A stretch of DNA of 64,000 nt from positions 762,531 to 826,530 of the forward strand of contig NZ_LCZJ02000018.1 in NCBI RefSeq assembly GCF_001012825.1, given 5' to 3'. Positions 44,341 to 53,370 of this stretch are shown here, in pieces (the first letter of the stretch is position 1; each line of letters starts with the position of its first letter). The position numbers and the translations under genes are program-made. The notes beneath the pieces are model-generated. The model was given only the letters and a program-made list of their open reading frames with translations, searched no databases and was not told the origin of the DNA. This DNA is from Paenibacillus etheri. GTDB lineage: Bacteria > Bacillota > Bacilli > Paenibacillales > Paenibacillaceae.

Positions 44341-45627
44341 ATGAAAGCGGAGATTATTGCAGTAGGCACGGAGCTTTTGCTCGGTCAAATCGTGAATAGT
44401 AATGCCCAGTTTTTATCTATAGAGCTAGCTGCTATTGGGATTGATGTATATTTTCAAACCGTAGTTGGGGATAACAGCAGTCGCTTGCAACAAGCCATTG
44501 AGATCGCTCAAAGTAGAGCGGATGTTATCATTTTTACCGGTGGTATTGGTCCGACAGAAGATGATCTTACGAAGGATGCACTGGCTGCTTTTTTAGGTCG
44601 AACACTCCATATCGATCGTTTGGCAATGGATCATGTACAACGTTTCTTTGACGATCGAAAGATCGTAATGACAGAGAATAATCGTAAACAGGCACTTATA
44701 ATTGAAGGAACCACACCTTTGTCAAATGAGATTGGTCTTGCTGTTGGTATTGCTTTTGATCATGAAAAGAAATATTATATTGTGCTTCCTGGTCCGCCTC
44801 GTGAGATGAAACCAATGTTCGTAGATAAGGCTGTGCCGTGGCTTCAGCAGCATGCTCTAACGACAGAAATGCCACTTTATTCTAAAATGCTTAAATTCGC
44901 CGGTATCGGAGAGTCCCTGCTTGAGGATAAGCTCATTGATCTAATTCACAGCCAGACAGACCCAACCATAGCTCCATACGCTAAAGAGGGAGAGGTAACC
45001 GTCCGCATTTCGACAAAGGCGCCTTCCGAGCATGAAGCTTTCAAGAAGCTGGAGATTCTGGAGAAACAGATCAAAGAGATTCTGCCAGAACATTTATATG
45101 CGAATATTGATGTGCCACTGGAGCAGTTAATTGTGGATTGGATGGCAGATGCCGGTCTGACTTTAAGCGCGGCGGAGAGTTGTACCGGGGGTTTGCTGAT
45201 GGAGAGTATAACCAACATTCCAGGTAGTGCTTCGATGTTTGCAGGAGGAATCGTATGTTATTCCAACGACCTAAAGAAAAAACTTCTGAATGTGCCAAGT
45301 GCTTATTTGGAAGGGCCAGATGCTCCAGGGGCAGTTAGTCGTGAAGTTGCCGAAGTGTTAGCTGATCAGGTAAGAATGATTGCGGATAGTGATTTCGGTT
45401 TATCTGTAACAGGTGTAGCAGGACCAGGCTATTCTGAACGAAAGCCAGTTGGACTTGTATTTATAGGTTTAGCTGAACGCGGGCGTAAGACAGAGGTATA
45501 TGAGCTTAATCTTAAAGGGACACGTGAGAATATCCGGCTGCGTACTGTTAAAGCTCTGCTGTATCGACTATGGCGTAGACTTGAGGAACGTAAGGTGGAG
45601 ACACCACTTGAGGGTTCAGACTTGTAA
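44341..45627 (+). CDS. cinA: CinA, competence/damage-inducible family protein
   Basis: The 428-residue protein has an amino-terminal molybdopterin-binding-like domain (IAVGTELLLGQIVNSNAQF and FTGGIGPTEDDLTKD). The carboxy-terminal CinA domain carries the nicotinamide-nucleotide amidase motif SAAESCTGGLLMESITNIPG and the VTGVAGPG loop. Members act in NAD(P) repair or recycling and are co-expressed with recA in several Gram-positives. The ATG follows GAGGAGGCG. It is the gene before recA. Confidence 0.95.
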   Translation: MKAEIIAVGTELLLGQIVNSNAQFLSIELAAIGIDVYFQTVVGDNSSRLQQAIEIAQSRADVIIFTGGIGPTEDDLTKDALAAFLGRTLHIDRLAMDHVQRFFDDRKIVMTENNRKQALIIEGTTPLSNEIGLAVGIAFDHEKKYYIVLPGPPREMKPMFVDKAVPWLQQHALTTEMPLYSKMLKFAGIGESLLEDKLIDLIHSQTDPTIAPYAKEGEVTVRISTKAPSEHEAFKKLEILEKQIKEILPEHLYANIDVPLEQLIVDWMADAGLTLSAAESCTGGLLMESITNIPGSASMFAGGIVCYSNDLKKKLLNVPSAYLEGPDAPGAVSREVAEVLADQVRMIADSDFGLSVTGVAGPGYSERKPVGLVFIGLAERGRKTEVYELNLKGTRENIRLRTVKALLYRLWRRLEERKVETPLEGSDL

Positions 45628-45664
45628 TGGGAGATTAGCCCAGCTATAATTGAAACATACGGAA

Positions 45665-45702
45665 GAACCGTGGCACTGAGATTTCTTTGCTGCGGTTTTT
45701 TG
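45665..45702 (+). terminator. cinA terminator
   Basis: AACCGTGGCA pairs with TGCTGCGGTT (imperfect centre), followed by TTTTTT. It separates cinA from recA. Confidence 0.7.
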
Positions 45703-45843
45703 TATATCTGCAGAGATTTTGATCACAGATTTCGGTTATGATCATAAGTCGTTGATGTCCGGTGAAGTAGAGAAATCAGTTAACTTCTATGTCCGGAGGG
45801 AGGCTTACAATAAAAGGGATAATTAACGCTTGAGACAAAAAAA

Positions 45844-45857
45844 ACGAATGTATGTTC
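45844..45857 (+). promoter_or_regulatory. LexA (SOS) box of recA
   Basis: CGAATGTATGTTCG matches the Gram-positive SOS box CGAAC-N4-GTTCG with one change in the left arm. It lies 10 bases before the recA -35, fitting repression by LexA. Confidence 0.75.
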
Positions 45858-45866
45858 GAAAAAAAG

Positions 45867-45895
45867 CTTGGCAAGACCTCGAAAACACGTTATTA
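45867..45895 (+). promoter_or_regulatory. Sigma-A promoter of recA
   Basis: TTGGCA (45867-45872), 17 bases and TATTAT (45890-45895) each differ from consensus at one base. Confidence 0.75.
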
Positions 45896-45927
45896 TATTA
45901 TTATAAACAGTGAAGGAAGTGGTCTGA

Positions 45928-46995
45928 TTGTCAGATCGTCGTGCAGCGCTTGATATGGCGCTTCGTCAAATAGAAAAACAATTTGGTAAAGGTTCGATCA
46001 TGAAACTGGGAGAATCCACTCATATGCAAGTGGAAGTTGTACCTAGCGGATCTTTGGCACTTGATATTGCGTTAGGTATAGGCGGACTTCCAAAGGGACG
46101 TATTATTGAAGTATACGGACCTGAATCCTCCGGTAAAACGACTGTTGCTCTTCATGCTATTGCAGAAGTGCAAAAACATGGAGGACAAGCTGCATTTATC
46201 GATGCTGAGCATGCGCTCGATCCGAAGTATGCACGTAACTTGGGCGTAAACATTGACGAATTGTTACTATCTCAGCCAGATACGGGTGAACAGGCACTTG
46301 AGATTGCTGAAGCACTTGTACGAAGTGGCGCAGTAGACATTATTGTCGTTGACTCCGTAGCTGCTTTGGTTCCTAAAGCGGAAATTGAAGGCGATATGGG
46401 TGATTCTCACGTCGGCCTGCAGGCTCGTTTGATGTCTCAAGCGCTTCGGAAGCTATCGGGTGCCATTAGTAAATCGAATACAATTGCTATCTTTATTAAC
46501 CAGCTTCGTGAGAAAATTGGTGTTATGTTCGGTAACCCTGAGACAACTCCGGGTGGTCGGGCACTGAAATTCTACTCTTCCGTACGGTTGGATGTTCGTC
46601 GTGTCGAAAGTATTAAGATGGGTAACGACGTTGTAGGTAACCGCACCAAGATCAAGATTGTAAAGAATAAGGTAGCACCTCCATTTAAACAAGCTGATGT
46701 TGATATCATGTATGGTGAAGGGATTTCCAGAGAAGGAAGTCTTGTAGACATCGGTACTGAAATGGATATCGTGAATAAGAGCGGTGCGTGGTATTCCTAT
46801 GAGGGTGAACGTCTCGGCCAAGGCCGTGAGAATGCCAAACAGTTCTTGAAGGAACATCAAGATATTGCGCTCATCATTGAGAACAAGATCCGTGAAGCAA
46901 GTAACTTGTCCACTATTGTTGCTGCACCAAATGAAGCAGAGATCATTGCAGAGCAAGAGGAAGAAGAAAAGCTACTTCTCGAAATCGAACAATAG
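45928..46995 (+). CDS. recA: Recombinase RecA
   Basis: The 355-residue ATPase forms filaments on single-stranded DNA, drives homologous recombination and stimulates LexA self-cleavage. Walker A is GPESSGKTT near residue 61, and the catalytic and L1/L2 regions [20 protein letters not shown] and [20 protein letters not shown] are intact. It ends in an acidic tail ([12 protein letters not shown]). The start is TTG behind AAGGAAGTGG. A LexA box and vegetative promoter lie upstream. recX follows after a terminator. Confidence 0.98.
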   Translation: MSDRRAALDMALRQIEKQFGKGSIMKLGESTHMQVEVVPSGSLALDIALGIGGLPKGRIIEVYGPESSGKTTVALHAIAEVQKHGGQAAFIDAEHALDPKYARNLGVNIDELLLSQPDTGEQALEIAEALVRSGAVDIIVVDSVAALVPKAEIEGDMGDSHVGLQARLMSQALRKLSGAISKSNTIAIFINQLREKIGVMFGNPETTPGGRALKFYSSVRLDVRRVESIKMGNDVVGNRTKIKIVKNKVAPPFKQADVDIMYGEGISREGSLVDIGTEMDIVNKSGAWYSYEGERLGQGRENAKQFLKEHQDIALIIENKIREASNLSTIVAAPNEAEIIAEQEEEEKLLLEIEQ

Positions 46996-47017
46996 AATAA
47001 TTAATTAAGGAATAGGA

Positions 47018-47049
47018 CGCCCTGTGATTCATTGTTGCAGGGTGTCTTT
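47018..47049 (+). terminator. recA terminator
   Basis: GACGCCCTG pairs with CAGGGTGTC, followed by TTTTCTT. It lies between recA and recX and may allow partial read-through. Confidence 0.75.
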
Positions 47050-47104
47050 TCTTAAAAAATTGTAAGAACATAACTGATCTTTAGCTATGAGGTGACAAGC
47101 AACT

Positions 47105-47836
47105 ATGGTAATACAGCTGGATATGGATTTTGAATCGGATGAGCAGGACGTACAGGTCCTATCTGATTTTCCTGAAGGAGAACTTTTAGAAATTACTAAG
47201 GTCGAACGTCAGAAGAAATCGGACCACCGCTATATCATACATTTCGGAGCCTATAACATGACTGTACACGAAGACGTCATGATTAAATATCGGATGATTA
47301 CTGGGAATTCTTTTATGAAAGCCGATTTGGAGGGAATTGTTGTTGCTGATGAGCGACAACGAGCTTATGTAGAAGGACTTCGTTATCTAGAACGGAAGCC
47401 ACGAACCGCTATGGAAATGACTCGCCGTTTACGGCAGAAGGAAATAGGGGAGACTATTATTGCGGAAGTGGTGCAACGGCTACAGCAGGAAAGATTTCTT
47501 GATGACCCTTTGTATGCAAAGCAATGGGCAGAGCAACGCATTACGAACCAGCGTAAGGGGAAAATGTGGATTCGCCAAGAGCTGCGTGAGAAAGGAATCG
47601 ACAAGACCTTGATCTCGGAAGCACTGGAGAATGTCAGTCCTGAACAAGAACTAGAGAGTGCACTTCAGATTGGTCGTAAGAAATGGAATCTTATTCGTGG
47701 TGAAGCTACAGATAAGCGCAGAAAGACCGGAGCCTTCTTAATGCGGCGCGGATTCTCGGGTGATATGGTGCGACAAGTGATCAATACTTTACTTGAGGAA
47801 GACAATTATGAGGGTGAAGATGAGGAATTTTACTAG
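47105..47836 (+). CDS. recX: Regulatory protein RecX
   Basis: The 243-residue helical protein modulates RecA filaments. Three-helix repeats typical of RecX are seen (ALRYL-like GLRYLERKPRTAMEMTRRL, then VVQRLQQERFLDD and QELREKGIDKTLISEAL). The ATG at 47105 follows GAGGTGA. Longer than E. coli RecX, as usual in Bacillota, with an extra amino-terminal beta-rich part. It follows recA in the same direction. Confidence 0.93.
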   Translation: MVIQLDMDFESDEQDVQVLSDFPEGELLEITKVERQKKSDHRYIIHFGAYNMTVHEDVMIKYRMITGNSFMKADLEGIVVADERQRAYVEGLRYLERKPRTAMEMTRRLRQKEIGETIIAEVVQRLQQERFLDDPLYAKQWAEQRITNQRKGKMWIRQELREKGIDKTLISEALENVSPEQELESALQIGRKKWNLIRGEATDKRRKTGAFLMRRGFSGDMVRQVINTLLEEDNYEGEDEEFY

Positions 47837-48152
47837 ACTCACTGATTCTCTTGACATTAATGCGCATATCGACTCTCTTGACAATGTCTTTTTATAAATA
47901 ATAAAATATAACATGAATCGGCATAAAGTAAGAATCCTTTTTCCTTCCCAAAAAGGGGACTTTTTAAAACGGTTCGCGTACAACTCATATGAAATGTAAT
48001 CGCCGGATAAGGCGGGCAGTGTGCATGTGCAGCATGTGCAGTATGGCAATCGGTTGTTTACCGGTTTTTTGTATGGTGATGAACGGATAGTTTAACAACT
48101 GCACAATTCCCAGGGGTATACCTTGGAGAGGAACCAACGAGGAGGTGAACAG
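47837..48152 (+). other. recX-rny intergenic leader region
   Basis: The stretch of 316 bases holds a good promoter (TTGACA 47878-47883, 18 bases, TAAAAT 47902-47907). An ATCGG-type hairpin with a T-run follows (CGGT/ACCG near 48052-48065, then GTTTTTT), with a CGCC/GGCG hairpin near 48001. A transcript from this promoter would have a structured leader of about 240 bases before rny, with one possible internal terminator. No gene is supported. Confidence 0.55.
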
Positions 48153-49694
48153 ATGCAAGCATGGATCTGGGTCATTATCGTTCTCGTTGTAGCTGCATTA
48201 TTCTTTGGGTTCGGTTATTTTATTCGTAAATCCCTTGCAGAAGCTAAAATTCAAAGCGCAGAAAGAGAAGCTGTTGTCATCGTAGAAAATGCGAAGAAGG
48301 ACGCTGAAGCGCTGAAGAAAGAAACAGTATTGGAAGCTAAGGACGAAGTCCATAGAATCCGTACTGAAGCTGAGAAAGAAACTCGTGAACGTCGGAATGA
48401 AATCCAACGGCAAGAGAGACGTATGCTGCAAAAGGAAGAATCTCTGGATAAAAAAATGGAATCGCTTGAAAGAAAAGAAGAACAAGTAGCTAACAAAGAG
48501 AAACGAATTGATGAAACCCAACAGCAAATTGATGTTATTTACAAAAACCAAGTTACTGAATTGGAGCGAATTTCCAATTTAAGCATCGAAGATGCAAGAA
48601 GTATTATTCTTAGCAATGTTGAGCAAGAAGTTCGCCATGAAACGGCTCAAATGATCAAAGAAATTGAACAGCAGGCGAAAGAGGAAGCGGATAAGAAATC
48701 CCGTGAAATCATTACACTCGCTATCCAGCGCTGTGCAGCTGATCACGTAGCGGAGACAACGGTTTCAGTTGTTACCCTGCCGAACGAAGAGATGAAGGGT
48801 CGGATTATCGGTCGTGAAGGCCGTAACATCCGTGCACTCGAAACTCTTACAGGTATCGACCTCATTATTGATGATACGCCGGAAGCAGTTATTTTGTCGG
48901 GATTTGATCCAATTCGCCGTGAAGTTGCCCGTACGGCACTTGAGAAACTAGTGGCAGATGGACGGATCCACCCCGCTCGTATTGAAGAGATGGTGGAAAA
49001 ATCTCGCAAAGAAGTGGACGAACGAATTCGCGAATATGGTGAACAAGCTACTTTCGAAGTGGGTGTTCACGGATTGCATCCAGATTTGATCAAGATTCTG
49101 GGTCGTCTGAAATTCCGTACAAGCTATGGTCAAAATGTATTGAAGCACTCCATGGAGGTTGCTTATTTAACTGGACTGATGGCCGGTGAGCTTGGGGAAG
49201 ACATCGTGCTTGCAAAACGTGCAGGATTGCTCCATGATATCGGCAAAGCGCTGGATCATGAAGTAGAAGGATCGCATGTTGAGATCGGCGTTGAACTAGC
49301 GAAGAAATATAAGGAACATCCGGTTGTTATCAACAGTATCGCGTCTCATCATGGAGATTGCGAAGCTACCTCGGTTATTGCGATGTTGGTTGGTGCAGCT
49401 GATGCATTGTCCGCAGCAAGACCTGGCGCTCGCCGTGAAACACTGGAAACGTATATTAAACGTCTAGAAAAACTGGAAGAAATCTCAGAGTCCTTCGAAG
49501 GCGTTGAGAAATCATTTGCTATTCAGGCGGGCCGTGAGGTACGCGTGATGGTACAGCCAGAGAAGATTGACGATGCAGAGGCATTCCGTCTTGCTCGCGA
49601 TATTACGAAGATGATTGAAAGTGAACTGGATTATCCAGGACACATCAAAGTTACCGTTATTCGTGAGACACGGGCTGTTGAATACGCTAAATAG
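48153..49694 (+). CDS. rny: Ribonuclease Y
   Basis: The 513-residue membrane-anchored endoribonuclease initiates mRNA decay. An amino-terminal membrane helix ([20 protein letters not shown]) is followed by a long charged coiled coil (about residues 30-200), a KH domain ([19 protein letters not shown]) and an HD domain ([14 protein letters not shown] near 360). The frame extends to GTG/TTG codons upstream, but ATG 48153 follows GAGGAGGTGAACAG. ymdB follows, as in B. subtilis. Confidence 0.97.
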   Translation: MQAWIWVIIVLVVAALFFGFGYFIRKSLAEAKIQSAEREAVVIVENAKKDAEALKKETVLEAKDEVHRIRTEAEKETRERRNEIQRQERRMLQKEESLDKKMESLERKEEQVANKEKRIDETQQQIDVIYKNQVTELERISNLSIEDARSIILSNVEQEVRHETAQMIKEIEQQAKEEADKKSREIITLAIQRCAADHVAETTVSVVTLPNEEMKGRIIGREGRNIRALETLTGIDLIIDDTPEAVILSGFDPIRREVARTALEKLVADGRIHPARIEEMVEKSRKEVDERIREYGEQATFEVGVHGLHPDLIKILGRLKFRTSYGQNVLKHSMEVAYLTGLMAGELGEDIVLAKRAGLLHDIGKALDHEVEGSHVEIGVELAKKYKEHPVVINSIASHHGDCEATSVIAMLVGAADALSAARPGARRETLETYIKRLEKLEEISESFEGVEKSFAIQAGREVRVMVQPEKIDDAEAFRLARDITKMIESELDYPGHIKVTVIRETRAVEYAK

Positions 49695-49698
49695 GTGG

Positions 49699-49743
49699 AA
49701 TATAAGGTTAAGGAATAAGATGTAACTTATACTTTCTTATATT
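49699..49743 (-). repeat. Partial copy D of the two-hairpin repeat (first hairpin)
   Basis: On the minus strand, AATATAAG pairs with CTTATATT and the interior begins AAAGTATAAGTTACAT, closely matching copies B and C. The second hairpin is missing because the rny coding end lies there. Confidence 0.65.
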
Positions 49744-49754
49744 TGTTGAGAATT

Positions 49755-49778
49755 GGCCCCTAAGCGGGGCCTTTTTTC
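49755..49778 (+). terminator. rny terminator
   Basis: GGCCCC pairs with GGGGCC around TAAGC, followed by a long T-run. Confidence 0.85.
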
Positions 49779-49836
49779 TTTTAAATATGAGGACTTATCC
49801 ATTAGATATAGCGGTTAAGATTAGGGGGAGAGAATC

Positions 49837-50631
49837 ATTAAAGTACTATTTATTGGAGATATCGTTGGAAATGTTGGCAGAAAGGCTCTTCGTGAGATGT
49901 TACCCTCTTTAAAAAGTAAATATCAGCCACATATCATTATTGTTAATGGTGAAAATTCTGCTGCCGGTAGAGGGATCACCAAGGCGATCGCTAATGAATT
50001 TTTTAACTGGGGCGTTCACGGTATAACTATGGGAAATCACACATGGGACAACAAAGATATTTTTGAGTTCATCGATGACGAGGCTCGGATTATTCGCCCT
50101 GCTAATTTTCCGCCAGGAACACCAGGAAGAGGTTATACAGTTGTTAAAGGTAACGGTAAAGAACTGGCCATAGTAAATTTGCAAGGCCGGACATTTTTAC
50201 CTGCTATTGATTGTCCTTTCCGTGTTGGGGAAGAAATTGTGGAAGAGCTTCGTAGAGATCATAAATGTATTCTTGTCGATTTCCATGCAGAGGTAACCTC
50301 TGAGAAAATCGCTATGGGGTATTTCATGGATGGTCGTGCATCGATTGTTGTGGGGACACATACTCATGTCCAGACGAATGATGATGTGATTTTACCAGGA
50401 GGAACTGCGTATTTGACCGATGCGGGCATGGTTGGTTCAAGCGAAGGAATTCTGGGTATGGAAAGAGATGCAGTACTTTATAAGTTCACAACTCAGCTTC
50501 CAGCACGATTTGTTGTCGATGAAGGCAAGTGGCAGCTTCACGGTTTATTTGCAGAATTAGATGAAACTACTGGTGCGGCGACTCGTCTAGAGAAGATACG
50601 ACTGCGTGAAGATGAATGGGTTATGAGCTAA
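49837..50631 (+). CDS. ymdB: YmdB metallophosphoesterase, apparent ATT start
   Basis: The 264-residue calcineurin-like phosphodiesterase acts on 2',3'-cyclic nucleotides and influences biofilm and motility decisions in B. subtilis. The metal ligands are in LFIGDIVG (Asp8), NGEN (Glu39) and TMGNHTWD (Asn67), with GTHTHVQTNDD near the end. The first ATG (49897) would remove Asp8. Between an in-frame TAG at 49822 and that ATG there is no ATG, GTG, TTG or CTG. ATT at 49837, directly behind AGGGGGAGAGA, restores the family numbering exactly. Confidence 0.9.
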   Translation: MKVLFIGDIVGNVGRKALREMLPSLKSKYQPHIIIVNGENSAAGRGITKAIANEFFNWGVHGITMGNHTWDNKDIFEFIDDEARIIRPANFPPGTPGRGYTVVKGNGKELAIVNLQGRTFLPAIDCPFRVGEEIVEELRRDHKCILVDFHAEVTSEKIAMGYFMDGRASIVVGTHTHVQTNDDVILPGGTAYLTDAGMVGSSEGILGMERDAVLYKFTTQLPARFVVDEGKWQLHGLFAELDETTGAATRLEKIRLREDEWVMS

Positions 50632-50752
50632 GCGAAGAGCAAAGTGATAGTTTAATCCGGGTAATTTCGCCGAGTTAGGGTAAAGTGTGATATTTTTCAT
50701 ATCGTAAAAGAGTATCTTTTAATCCGTTTTTGGAAGACGTGGTCCGTAAAAA

Positions 50753-50781
50753 GAAGGAATTATTTCTTCTCTCGCGAATAA
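50753..50781 (+). promoter_or_regulatory. Sigma-H-type promoter of spoVS
   Basis: GAAGGAATT (50753-50761) matches the sigma-H -35 RNAGGAWWW. After 11 bases CGCGAATAA (50773-50781) fits RNNGAATWW except at the first base. spoVS of B. subtilis is sigma-H dependent, in agreement. Confidence 0.65.
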
Positions 50782-50832
50782 CATCTAAAGTAGTGGAAGA
50801 ACACCATTATTTTCCCAGGGGAGGTACTTACT

Positions 50833-51093
50833 ATGGATGTATTAAAAGTATCAGCTAAATCCAATCCAAATTCCGTCGCCGGCGCTTTAGCAGGTGTTCT
50901 TCGTGAACGTGGATCGGCTGAATTACAAGCTATTGGAGCTGGAGCACTGAATCAAGCAGTCAAAGCAGTTGCCATTGCCCGGGGATTTGTTGCACCAAGC
51001 GGAGTAGATTTGATCTGCATTCCTGCGTTCACTGATATAGTGATTGATGGAGAAGATCGGACCGCGATTAAACTGATTGTTGAACCCAGATAA
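50833..51093 (+). CDS. spoVS: Stage V sporulation protein S
   Basis: The 86-residue protein is nearly invariant in the family: DVLKVSAKSNPNSVAGALAG at the start, GAGALNQAVKAVAIARGFVA in the middle, and VIDGEDRTAIKLIVEPR at the end. It has an Alba-like fold and is needed for spore coat and cortex assembly. The ATG follows CAGGGGAGGT. It follows ymdB, as in B. subtilis, but has its own promoter. Confidence 0.97.
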   Translation: MDVLKVSAKSNPNSVAGALAGVLRERGSAELQAIGAGALNQAVKAVAIARGFVAPSGVDLICIPAFTDIVIDGEDRTAIKLIVEPR

Positions 51094-51109
51094 TAGACCT
51101 ATAGAATGA

Positions 51110-51142
51110 ATGAACCTGTTTACTTATGTAAACAGGTTTTTT
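51110..51142 (+). terminator. spoVS terminator
   Basis: AACCTGTTTAC pairs with GTAAACAGGTT around TTAT, followed by TTTTTT. Confidence 0.9.
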
Positions 51143-51241
51143 GCTTTTGATTTATAGTCTGGCGTTTTTTTGCATAGTATCAGAAATAGGCATTTGGAAA
51201 TGAAATGTACGGCTGGAACTGCGAGAAAGTGAGGTTGTGGA

Positions 51242-52207
51242 ATGAGGATTGATAAGCTTAAGGTAGCGGATTTCCACTGTGATGTGCTAAGCAAAATGCA
51301 AGCTTCTCCGGATATAAATTTTCACAATGATCCTCGATTAGATGTTACTGCAGAGCGGCTGGCTTCTGGTGGAGTGGAGCTGCAATGTTTTGCAATATAT
51401 CTTTCAGCAACCAGAGGTAAACCTAGCTTTGAACATGTTCTAGGGCAAATTGATCTCTTTAGGCAAAAGATAGTGAACACAGATGGGCTTCAGTGGTTAC
51501 GGTGGAAGGAGCAAGTGGGGAATCGATTAGTAGGCGCACCTCCACAAGCAATGCTCTCTCTGGAGGGCGTAGACGGCTTAGAAGGGAACTTGTTTTATGC
51601 TCAGCTCTGTTTCGAACTTGGAGTACGGTTTCTTGGTGTGACTTGGAATTATGCGAACTGGGCAGCAGATGGTGTGCTAGAGAAGCGTAATGGTGGATTT
51701 ACGGAGAAAGGGAGAAAGCTGGTAGAATGGTGCAACCACAGTGGAATGCTGCTGGATGTGTCGCATTTGTCACAAGCGGGGTTCTGGGAGTTGGCTGATT
51801 TAAGCAATCGTCCGTTTATTGCCTCCCATTCGAACGCTGCAGCTATATGTGGGCATGTTAGAAATTTAAATGATGAACAGATTAAAGCTTTAATTGCAAT
51901 GGATGGAAGAATGGGCCTGACCTTTTATCCGTGGTTTGTATGTGATGAAGGGAAGGCTCGCATAGATGATTTGTTAAAGCACATTGAACATGTATGTAGT
52001 CTCGGCGGAGAGAAATATATGATGTTTGGCTCTGATTTTGACGGCATTGATACTTGGGTAGAGCAGTTGGAGCATCCGGGAAAATACCCTGATCTTATAG
52101 AGCAGCTGCTTCGTTATTATCCAGAGGATACTGTGAAAGGTTGGATGTATGACAATGCAACCACTTTTTTAAGCGCAAACTTGCCCTCTCAGGTGTCTAA
52201 ACCATGA
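51242..52207 (+). CDS. Membrane-dipeptidase family metallohydrolase (M19)
   Basis: The 321-residue amidohydrolase has the M19 zinc site: HCD in VADFHCDVLSKM, the bridging Glu in SLEGVDGLEG, DVSHLSQAGFWEL and ASHSNAA, plus GSDFDGID near the carboxy end. Family members hydrolyse dipeptides, often with a D-residue. The natural substrate here is unknown. The ATG follows GTGAGGTTGTGG. A good terminator at 52243 separates it from pduL. Confidence 0.93.
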   Translation: MRIDKLKVADFHCDVLSKMQASPDINFHNDPRLDVTAERLASGGVELQCFAIYLSATRGKPSFEHVLGQIDLFRQKIVNTDGLQWLRWKEQVGNRLVGAPPQAMLSLEGVDGLEGNLFYAQLCFELGVRFLGVTWNYANWAADGVLEKRNGGFTEKGRKLVEWCNHSGMLLDVSHLSQAGFWELADLSNRPFIASHSNAAAICGHVRNLNDEQIKALIAMDGRMGLTFYPWFVCDEGKARIDDLLKHIEHVCSLGGEKYMMFGSDFDGIDTWVEQLEHPGKYPDLIEQLLRYYPEDTVKGWMYDNATTFLSANLPSQVSKP

Positions 52208-52242
52208 CAATCTTGTGCAAAAAACATAAATTGTCGAAAAAA

Positions 52243-52271
52243 GGGGCTTCGTTATGATGAAGCCCTTTTTA
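52243..52271 (+). terminator. Dipeptidase gene terminator
   Basis: GGGCTTC pairs with GAAGCCC around GTTATGAT, followed by TTTTTA. Confidence 0.85.
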
Positions 52272-52345
52272 TTTTTGGGTAAGAAGATGTATAATGGTTA
52301 ATGGCTTGTACAGATACTAGAGAAAATACAAGGAGTGACTTTACA

Positions 52346-52918
52346 ATGAGTAAGACTGTACCCGTAGGTGTGTCGGCTAGACATATTCACCTTACGCAAG
52401 AGCACGTGGAGGCTCTGTTTGGCCCAGGATATCAATTAACTGAGTTCAAACCACTCTCCCAACCAGGACAATTTGCAGCAAATGAACAAGTAGCAGTTAT
52501 CGGTAGCAAAGGTAAATTTGATAAGGTAAGAATTTTGGGACCTGCTCGTCCGGCTTCCCAATTAGAAATTTCCCGTACTGACTCCTTCGCACTTGGCGTG
52601 AAAGCTCCAGTTCGCGAATCTGGAAATATTGAAGGAACACCTGGTATTACACTTAAGGGACCTGCTGGTGAAGTTGAATTAGAACAAGGCGTTATCATCG
52701 CAGCTCGTCACATTCACTTTCACACTTCCGAAGCTGAAGCTTGGGGCATTGCAGATAAGCAATTGCTTAAAGTTCGTCTTGGTGGCGACCGCGGTCTTGT
52801 ATTGGAGAACGTAATTGCTCGTGTATCCGACAGCTTCAAACTTGATATGCATATTGATACAGACGAAGCTAATGCTGCTGGTGCCAACAATGGCGACACT
52901 GCAGAAATCGTAGACTAG
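52346..52918 (+). CDS. pduL: PduL-type phosphotransacylase
   Basis: The 190-residue enzyme transfers an acyl group between CoA and phosphate. Two zinc-binding motifs are seen: VPVGVSARHIHLTQEHVEAL at the start and IIAARHIHFHTSEAEAWGI in the second half. In organisms lacking Pta it can serve as phosphate acetyltransferase. No microcompartment genes are nearby, so a general acetate role is more likely. The ATG follows AAGGAGTGA; the frame extends to TTG 52301 without a ribosome site. Confidence 0.92.
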   Translation: MSKTVPVGVSARHIHLTQEHVEALFGPGYQLTEFKPLSQPGQFAANEQVAVIGSKGKFDKVRILGPARPASQLEISRTDSFALGVKAPVRESGNIEGTPGITLKGPAGEVELEQGVIIAARHIHFHTSEAEAWGIADKQLLKVRLGGDRGLVLENVIARVSDSFKLDMHIDTDEANAAGANNGDTAEIVD

Positions 52919-52947
52919 TCTTCATAATTACCAATGATAAGAAGCGG

Positions 52948-52972
52948 GGGAGAAATCCTCCGTTTTTTTGTT
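52948..52972 (+). terminator. pduL terminator
   Basis: CGGGGGA pairs with TCCTCCG around GAAA, followed by TTTTTTT. Confidence 0.85.
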
Positions 52973-53370
52973 TGTTTTCTGTGCAAAAGAAACGTTATAT
53001 GGCTGATACGCCTACTTAAACATTTTTCGGATTGTAATGTAGCTATTTCAGTTTTTGATGTGTTTTTCTAAGGTATCGGACTGTATAGCTCTTATTAACT
53101 ATTATTTGTACTGATTTGGGTTTCATTTTCATGAATAGCTGCAACTGAGTCAGATTGCTCATCAAAAAGTACGCTCAGTAAAATTGCAGAAGTTAATTGT
53201 ACATGCAAGAGTAAAATGGATCGTATCCTGAAATGGATTTTTAATGAAAATTGGTGTGATGATAAAGAATATCTATTATTATGTGACTAATTGTGTTATG
53301 ATTATTGTTTATGACGTGAGAAAAGGATTTAATGTTAAGAATATATGTATTAGAAATTAAGGAGACTAGA
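52973..53370 (+). other. AT-rich leader before the DEAD-box helicase gene
   Basis: About 400 AT-rich bases carry no supported gene. A TATGAT -10-like box lies at 53296-53301 without a convincing -35. Long AT-rich leaders are common ahead of cold-induced helicase genes. Confidence 0.5.

Noticed and set aside
45790-45834. A 14-codon frame (starting ATGTCCGGAGGG) before recA as a leader peptide.
   Set aside because: No ribosome site lies upstream, and the GGAGGGAGG is inside the frame; it also lies upstream of the recA promoter.
49897-50631. ymdB starting at the first ATG.
   Set aside because: This would delete the conserved LFIGDIVG metal-binding strand encoded in frame immediately upstream.
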